The translations under genes and the position numbers were made by a program. From Sorghum bicolor (taxonomy: Eukaryota; Streptophyta; Magnoliopsida; Poales; Poaceae): a stretch of DNA of 64,000 nucleotides. The stretch covers positions 19,708,501 to 19,772,500 of the forward strand of contig NC_012870.2 in NCBI RefSeq assembly GCF_000003195.3, read 5' to 3'. The notes under the pieces are model-generated. The model saw nothing but the letters and a program-made list of their open reading frames with translations. It did no database searches and was not told the origin of the DNA. Positions 58,401-64,000 of this stretch are shown here, one piece after another; position 1 is the first letter of the stretch, and each line of letters begins with the position of its first letter.

Positions 58401-61400
58401 TAGTGTCCAATCATGGACTAATTAGGCTTAAAAGATTTGTCAAAATGCATGCAAACTATGCAATTAGTTATTTTTTTAATCTATATTTAGTGCTCCATGC
58501 ATGCGTTCAAACATTCGATGTGATGTCACGAAAAGTTTTTGGGTGGGAACTAAACAGGCACCTTGTTTAGTTCCAAAAACTTTTGCAAAATTTACACTAG
58601 CACTTTCGTTTGTATTTTACGAATATTATCCAATCATGGACTAATTAGGCTCAAAAGATTCGTCTCGCAAATTACAAGCAAACTGTGCAATTAGTTATTA
58701 TTTTTATCTATATTTAATTTCCATGCATGTACCGCAAGATTCGATGTGACGGGGAATCTGAAAGTTTTTGCAAAAATTTTTGGGAACTAAACAAGGCCAG
58801 GGCCTCACTCAAATCGCACATAAGCTCCTGAAACTCTGCAACACTGGCTCACTGGCATGAACCAAGGACAGTCTCAAAACATTTATTAGACAATAAATTA
58901 TGCAGTTTGGTACTGACCACAATAGAGGCAGGCACGTTTAGTCATGTGTTCCATTGAAACAGATGCAATTCCAGCACTACATTTGACTATTTGAGCATAT
59001 AGGGGTTCTATGTAAAAACAGGGAAAGGTCTATATATAACCCCCCCCCCCCCCACCCACCCACCCACACACACACAAAGGTATTGTCTTAAACTATGTAA
59101 TACCATTCAAATAAACCCCGGAGGTGTTTTTGCCACCGTGATATTTGGGCTTGCTTGCTAGAGATGACATGTGGCATCTGGATCATCATAGACATCTGAT
59201 GGCATCAGGGCCGTCCCATCAGGATCTCCTTCAACCTCTGACCGTCCCATTCCACATGCTCCTCTGCCCCTCTGTTCGACTGAGCTGCAAGGCGGCATGG
59301 TCTCCCTCATCCACTCTTGACCTTCAACACTGTTGCAGTGGTAGGCAGCGCTCCACCATCCGGCCTGGCATGACGACCAAGGAACAGGAGGGTGGCGCCA
59401 CAAGGGAGCAGTGTTGCCATTGGCCAACCTAACCTGCGTCGTGGAGGAGCAACAATGCCATCAGCTGTCCTCTCTGCCGCGCGCTTTCCGCCATCCTATC
59501 ATCGTCATGGAGCCCATCGAGGGCTCCTCATGGCTGGAGCTCACCGAAGGTTTCAAGTGACAACGATGTGGTGAGGGTAAGGGGTGCTCAGTGAGGTGTC
59601 GATTGAGCAGCTGGAGCTCACAAAAGCCGCCACCACCGCCATGGTCTTCACTAACTTCAATAACCACCGCTGCAGTCTTGATCTCTTCCTCCAGATCATG
59701 TCCGCCATATCCGCGTGGTTCCTCAACACCGTATGGTTTTATTCAACATGCTGGTGCCCTTGGATTCGGACCATGGCCACTAGAGACGCATGTCAACGGC
59801 AAGCATGGATGTGCCGCCCTCTTCGTATTCGGTCACAGTCCTTCGCCGTCACCATCACTGTTGCATCTGCCTAGGGTGAGCACATATGCAAAATCCCCAT
59901 TATCCCTCTCCCTCCCACGCACAACCCAATGGACCATCAAGAGCACTAGAAAGCCGGTTGCAAATACAAGGGCGTCGGCGTCACTACAGCCCTTGGATTC
60001 TCTACACCCCAATGAAGAACAGGAGGAGATAGGGAGATTGACTAACTGAGGGAGAGGGCGGCGGGTGATAGACAAATGGGACAAAACGCCACATGCCATC
60101 CCTGACAAGCAGGCCCAAATGCCACAGTGAAAAAAAAAACACCTCACCACAGGGAGTTATTGAACCATATTACATAGTTTGAGGTGCACAAGACCTGGTT
60201 TTTTAGGTTGGGGTGAAGTAGACGACATGCCAAGGGGGTTATATAGATTTTTTCTGTACAAACAGAGTAACAAACTTCACCAATAGTATGATGCATGGTT
60301 TGTGAACCTATATCAGGTGACTGGGCTTATAATGAAATGGAGATTTCGATGTTTGCTACTGAGAGTTGCAATGTTAAGGCATGTATTGTTGACAACATGT
60401 CAACAGTGCGGTGCCAAATAAGTGAATATCATAGGCAGCAAATGGAGAATGTCAATGATTTTGATAAAAGAACCCTTTCATCATTCTACAAAGTCGATTC
60501 AAATAATACATCAAAAAAAAACATTTACTTCAAAGCAGCCTGTTCAAATTTGAGTGTGAGTTTAATAGCTTTTTCCTGAGTAAAGCTCCTACAACAGTTA
60601 ATTAGCATGAACCTAGTGTGTAAAGTATCCGTGTTAGGCAACTTTCTTTACACTCGCGCCACTCAAGTAACAAATGCTGATGCAGAAGCTATATAAAAAA
60701 AATGGAAAATGATGTTTACATCCTATTCATACAATGGTGCACTGCATTGTGTTCGATTGAACCTTTAACCAAAAGAAGCCCCAGCTTATTTTGAGGGGCA
60801 TTTCAAAGAATAAACTTCCAGGATTATACTAATAGTGGAAATTCTCGTCTTCATTCAACCACGTCTTCAAACTTGTGCTAATTAGCAAGTGAAGTGGTGT
60901 AAAAACTCCAGTGTTGATTCATAAGCAAGTTCCGTCCACATTTAAAGCATTACAGGCTGATTACTACCATGTAGTAAGTATAGAGATAAAATTAACCTGG
61001 AGCTCATCAACGAGACGCTCGCTCTCCTCAACGAGAGCAAAGTGCCGCTTCCACCTCTCCCAGCCCCATTTTCCCTCTTCATCCCCAGCCTTCCTCTCTT
61101 CACCCCCATTCATCACCTCCTGCTCGTGAGAACTCCCAACCCTCTTCCCCGTACCCACCTCCTTAACAGAGGTCGATGGGGGCCAGTAATTTCGGACGTA
61201 CTCGCTCCACCGCCGCACGGCACCCTGGAAGGCGTCGTGGAGCATCGCGTCCCAACCCCGCCGGCGCCGCTCATCGCCGCCGGCGTCCGCGCCGGGGCTA
61301 CGCGCGGAGCAGCAGGCCAACGGAGCGCGCCGCGACGGGGCCGCGCCGGCGAGGCGGCGGACGACGCGGAGGCGCCGCCCGGCGAGGAAGCTGCTGCCGC

Positions 61401-61491
61401 TAGGGTTCGGATCCACCTGCCGCGCGGACGACGAGGACGAGGAGGCCACCGCCGGGAGCGGGGCGCGCGGCGCCGTGGAGACGGAAGCCAT
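52405..61491 (-). CDS. EX1: EXECUTER1, chloroplast singlet-oxygen sensor, complete, 11 exons
   Basis: Acts in the chloroplast: with EXECUTER2 it relays singlet-oxygen signals to nuclear genes (family knowledge). Exons on the minus strand: 61491-60997, 58090-57974, 57290-57225, 57016-56910, 55939-55861, 55252-54539, 53835-53727, 53626-53460, 52818-52744, 52669-52577, 52497-52405. All are GT-AG and in phase, giving 704 residues. The N-terminus is Ser/Ala/Arg-rich and fits a transit peptide. [19 protein letters not shown] leads into a UVR-like segment ([17 protein letters not shown], then DEERYKDAA). GWWSGIS and [12 protein letters not shown] follow, then a long acidic insert (about 340-430). 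The C-terminal DUF3506/SOS domain has [38 protein letters not shown] and the short last exon [13 protein letters not shown]. Trp at about 663 (in NPRW) aligns, by my count, with the oxidised Trp643 of Arabidopsis EX1. GWWSGIS and VARSY favour EX1 over EX2. Confidence 0.94.
53058..53354. mobile_element. Stowaway MITE in EX1 intron 8 with a LINE/SINE tail inside
   Basis: Ends cttcctcagatcacaaatataag and cttatatttgtgactggaggaag are inverted. The centre (about 53190-53270) contains cttcttaatagaatgatgcg and tttttcgagaaaag, resembling the tail at 24690-24900. Confidence 0.6.
58336..58798. mobile_element. Two Tourist MITEs in tandem, EX1 intron 1
   Basis: Positions 58336 to about 58558 begin ggccttgtttagttcgcg and end gggaactaaacaggc. 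The second starts immediately at about 58560 (accttgtttagttcc) and ends aactaaacaaggcc at 58798. The junction has lost the outer bases of one or both termini. Confidence 0.75.
59022..60254. mobile_element. Putative Mutator-like element with about 115-bp imperfect TIRs, EX1 intron 1
   Basis: The left arm (ggtctatatataaccccc, later aaactatgtaat and ggaggtgttttt) is matched in reverse at the right (attacatagttt, then gggggttatatagattt). A near-identical direct repeat lies outside: tgtaaaaacag (59011-59021) and tgtacaaacag (60255-60265). The interior is richer in GC with open frames on both strands (for example 59591-60049) but no transposase. A C run and (CCCA)n/(CA)n tract at 59041-59079 interrupts the left arm. 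Confidence 0.6.
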
Positions 61492-61499
61492 GGACGAGC

Positions 61500-61836
61500 G
61501 CGAGGCAGGCGGACGCGACGCGACGGCGACGCGATGACACTGGTGGCGGGCCGGAGGAGCTCGTCTGCTCGTGGTCGGTATACTCGTGCTCGCACTCGCG
61601 TGTGTTCGGTTGGGAATGATGAGGCTCGCCGCTCGCGCGTTGCGGTTGGAGTCGTGCTCGACCTTCGTCTCTCGTGTCGTGTGGATTAGAACGAGGCCTC
61701 TGGGGGTGGGTGATAAGACTCGCCCAGACCAGACAACCTCCGTGGGAGACCGTGACAGACAGGTGGACCTCGGAAGGGGACAGTTGTTTTTGGGCCCATG
61801 CGCATGCGCTCGTGGCGGCGTGGCGTCCGAGATTTT
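61500..61836. other. EX1 upstream region
   Basis: GC-rich, presumed 5' leader and proximal promoter of EX1. Frames on both strands cross it without recognisable domains. I saw no convincing TATA box. Confidence 0.4.
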
Positions 61837-62079
61837 GGCCTTGTTTAGTTCCGAAAAATTTTGGGAAATGGACACTGTAGCATTTTCGTTTGTATTTGAC
61901 AAATATTGTCCAATCATGGACTAATTAGGCTTAAAAGTTTCGTCTCGTCAATTTCGACCAAACTGTGCAATTAGTTTTTATTTTCGTCTATATTTAATAC
62001 TCCATGCATGCGTTTAAAGATTCGATGTGACGGAGAATGTGAAAAATTTTGCAAAAATTTCTGGGAAGTAAACAAGGCC
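61837..62079. mobile_element. Tourist MITE upstream of EX1
   Basis: ggccttgtttagttccg at the left and agtaaacaaggcc at the right. Flanking triplets do not match, so the duplication has decayed. Confidence 0.8.
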
Positions 62080-62223
62080 TAGCAGCTTGCATTTACAGCC
62101 CTTCTTTTTCTTGTGCGTTGCTTGCGGCCACGGAAACGCCGGGGCCACATGTAACGCTTGGGCACAGTCGCACAGAACCGACAGACGTTGCTCGTGGTAC
62201 CTGGGATGTCTCGATGAACTTTA

Positions 62224-62457
62224 GGCATTGTTTAATTCGTAAAAATTTTGGTTTTTTTTACTACTGTAGCACTTTCGTTTTTATTTGACAAACATTGTTC
62301 AATCACGGAGTAACTAGGCTCAAAAGATTCATCTCACAAATTACAGATAAACTGTACAATTAGTTTTTATTTTCGTCTATATTTAATATTCCATGCATGC
62401 GACCAAAGATTCTATGTGACGGGAAATCTTGAAAAATTTTGCGAACTAAACAAGGCC
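62224..62457. mobile_element. Tourist MITE, diverged copy
   Basis: ggcattgtttaattcg and cgaactaaacaaggcc ends, flanked by TTA and TCA. Confidence 0.75.
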
Positions 62458-62478
62458 TCACACTGTCTCCAACAAACA

Positions 62479-62720
62479 GGCCTTGTTTAGTTCACCCAAA
62501 ACCAAAAACTTTTCGAGATTTTTCGTTACATCGAATCTTGTGGTATATATATGAAACACTAAATATAAATGAAAACACAAACTAATTGCACAGTTTATCT
62601 ATAAAATCACGAGACGAATCTTTTAAATCTAGTTATTTCATAATTGGACAATGTTTGTTAAATAAAAATGAAAATGCTACAGTGTCAAAATCCAAAAAAA
62701 AATTAAATCTAAACAAGGCC
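62479..62720. mobile_element. Tourist MITE, inverted copy
   Basis: ggccttgtttagttcaccc and ctaaacaaggcc ends. The interior runs in the opposite sense to the two preceding copies (cacatcgaat-type words near the left end). Confidence 0.8.
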
Positions 62721-63258
62721 TAAGGGTTCCAAACCCAAAAGCTTTGCTTTTCCAACAGCCCAGATGCAAAAATCGCTGCCCAGTCGCCTCCCTGCCCACC
62801 TTGCCATGTTAGGCTGCTCCTCGCCGGCCGCGCCAGGCCCACCACCGTGGCTAGGGAGATCGATGGCCGCGCTAAGCCCACCACTCCGCCCAACCTCTCC
62901 CTCGAGCCCTCGATCCGTCCGACCTAGCCGATTTGATGCGGCGATGATGGTGTGGGAGCTCCAAATCAACTCCACTAGAACATCAGGCGCCCTTTGGGCG
63001 CCCTACAATTACTGAAAAACAAAAAGTATTTTATGCATTATATACATACACTTCATAATTAGATATGGCAGCACTATAATATTAAAGCATACATAGTTTT
63101 TCTCATACAATCACAGCCATCAGCCTATAAAGGCAAAGGCAACAAGATAACAATGTTTATTGATACAATGTGACCCTATTAGAAACTATTGAATCTAAGT
63201 CAATATTAGAAACAATGTAGATTGGCATGCTTTGTTGCGCTCCAACACACTTCTTGAC
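62721..63258. other. Spacer without recognisable gene
   Basis: A GC-rich patch at 62760-63010 has open frames on both strands (plus 62764-63015, minus 62709-62975), with no recognisable domain. The rest is AT-rich. Confidence 0.4.
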
Positions 63259-63259
63259 T

Positions 63260-63720
63260 TCTTTTTTTTTGAACATGGAAAGGTTCTCCATTACTCATAA
63301 AACGGCGCCAAATCATTGGCGACGAGGACTCGAGTACAATTTGGGATGTTGTCCACAATCGGACCTTCACCCAGACTCAAACTCGCCCCTAGGGCAGCAA
63401 GGCTATCAGCAGCCGAATTATATGAACGGGATGTATGAACTACAGTATAGGAGGTAAAATTACTTTGAAGAAGGATTTTAAGCTCCCACAAGAGTCCTCC
63501 AGCAGAACAGCGATCAACGTCTTGAAACCTCAACGCTTGCACGATCGAGCTTGCATCTGTTTCTAGGATGATTTTTTGCATTTCGAGAGCAGCTGCTCTT
63601 TGCAACGCTTGGAGACAAGCCACTATCTCGGCATGGAGTGGTGGGTAAGGATGAAGTGGTGGTTTGAATTCATGCTCATGCTGTAGGCTGCCTAGAGGTC
63701 ACGTTAGTACCTTGTCAGGC
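63260..63720 (-). pseudogene. RNase H (RVT_3-type) domain fragment of a retroelement
   Basis: The minus-strand frame, extending upstream of its first Met, reads HAEIVACLQALQRAA, then ILETDASSIVQAL and SYNSAADSLAALGA, the plant RNase H-like domain found at the end of many LINE polyproteins and in related host fragments. A T run at 63261-63268 would be the A tail. No reverse transcriptase lies upstream in the window. Positions 63721-64000 hold nothing I recognise. Confidence 0.7.
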
Positions 63721-64000
63721 TAATATGGTTGCAGAAGGTTAGTGAGAGTCAGTCTAGACTTTTGATTCAATGTAGACACAAGAAGCTATCCGGCCACGTC
63801 ACATCAATGGGCACATAAAAATACCCCGTAATATCAAGGATCTCCGACCACTTACCAAGCTCTTAGACATGAAGGGATACTTTTTGCATCCATGAGCCCT
63901 GTACTTGTAACCCAAAGAAACCAAGCCAATGACAACAATGGAACCAGGATGGAATTATGCTTGGCAACCAAACCATGAGCACACAGGTGCAACCTATAAT

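Noticed and set aside
59145..60049. Several frames of 80-150 codons in EX1 intron 1
   Set aside because: They fall within a putative Mutator-like element, overlap each other on both strands and have no recognisable domain.
52405..61491. Assignment to EXECUTER2
   Set aside because: GWWSGIS, VARSY and the UVR-like segment match EX1 better than the corresponding EX2 residues I remember.
1..64000. CRISPR arrays, tRNA or rRNA genes, organellar inserts
   Set aside because: No regularly spaced repeats, cloverleaf-like conserved boxes or plastid/mitochondrial genes were recognised, though a tRNA scan was not possible here.

Overview
This is plant nuclear DNA. The evidence is spliced genes with GT-AG introns and GC-rich first exons, dense grass-type MITEs, nested LTR, LINE and DNA transposons, and a DICER-LIKE gene of the monocot-specific DCL5 (DCL3b) type. 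The mix points to a panicoid grass such as sorghum. That placement is inferred from remembered families, because no search could be run. No bacterial genes, CRISPR array, rRNA or tRNA gene was seen.

Layout. 1-9105 is a transposon-rich block: LINE debris, a putative minus-strand Helitron (1976-8059) carrying C48-protease-like debris and two copies of its own 5' terminus, then a CACTA end. 9690-20906 is a plus-strand gene resembling At5g23160-type membrane proteins. Its two exons lie about 10 kb apart, and the intron holds a recent full-domain LINE, a second CACTA end, several MITEs and a Mutator-like element inside a MITE. 21495-32323 is an intact 26-exon minus-strand DCL5 gene, convergent with the previous gene (588 bp between stop codons). 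33758-42478 is a small two-exon minus-strand gene, easily missed, for a predicted plastid-targeted 132-residue membrane protein. Its 8.3-kb intron contains a broken chromodomain Ty3/gypsy element that looks like the remnant of a tandem retrotransposon. 43316-46028 is a three-exon minus-strand LysM-domain gene. 46030-52400 is mainly intergenic, with a hAT element (8-bp target duplication), two adjacent Tourist MITEs and several small MITEs. 52405-61491 is an intact 11-exon minus-strand EXECUTER1 gene for a chloroplast singlet-oxygen sensor. 61492-64000 holds Tourist MITEs and an RNase H fragment.

The genes do not form a pathway. DCL5 cuts double-stranded RNA into 24-nt reproductive phased siRNAs. 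EXECUTER1 relays singlet-oxygen stress from the chloroplast. The small plastid protein, the LysM protein and the At5g23160-like protein have no firm function. What links the region is structural: genes stay in frame while introns fill with transposons, and many insertions still show target-site duplications, so their order can be read.
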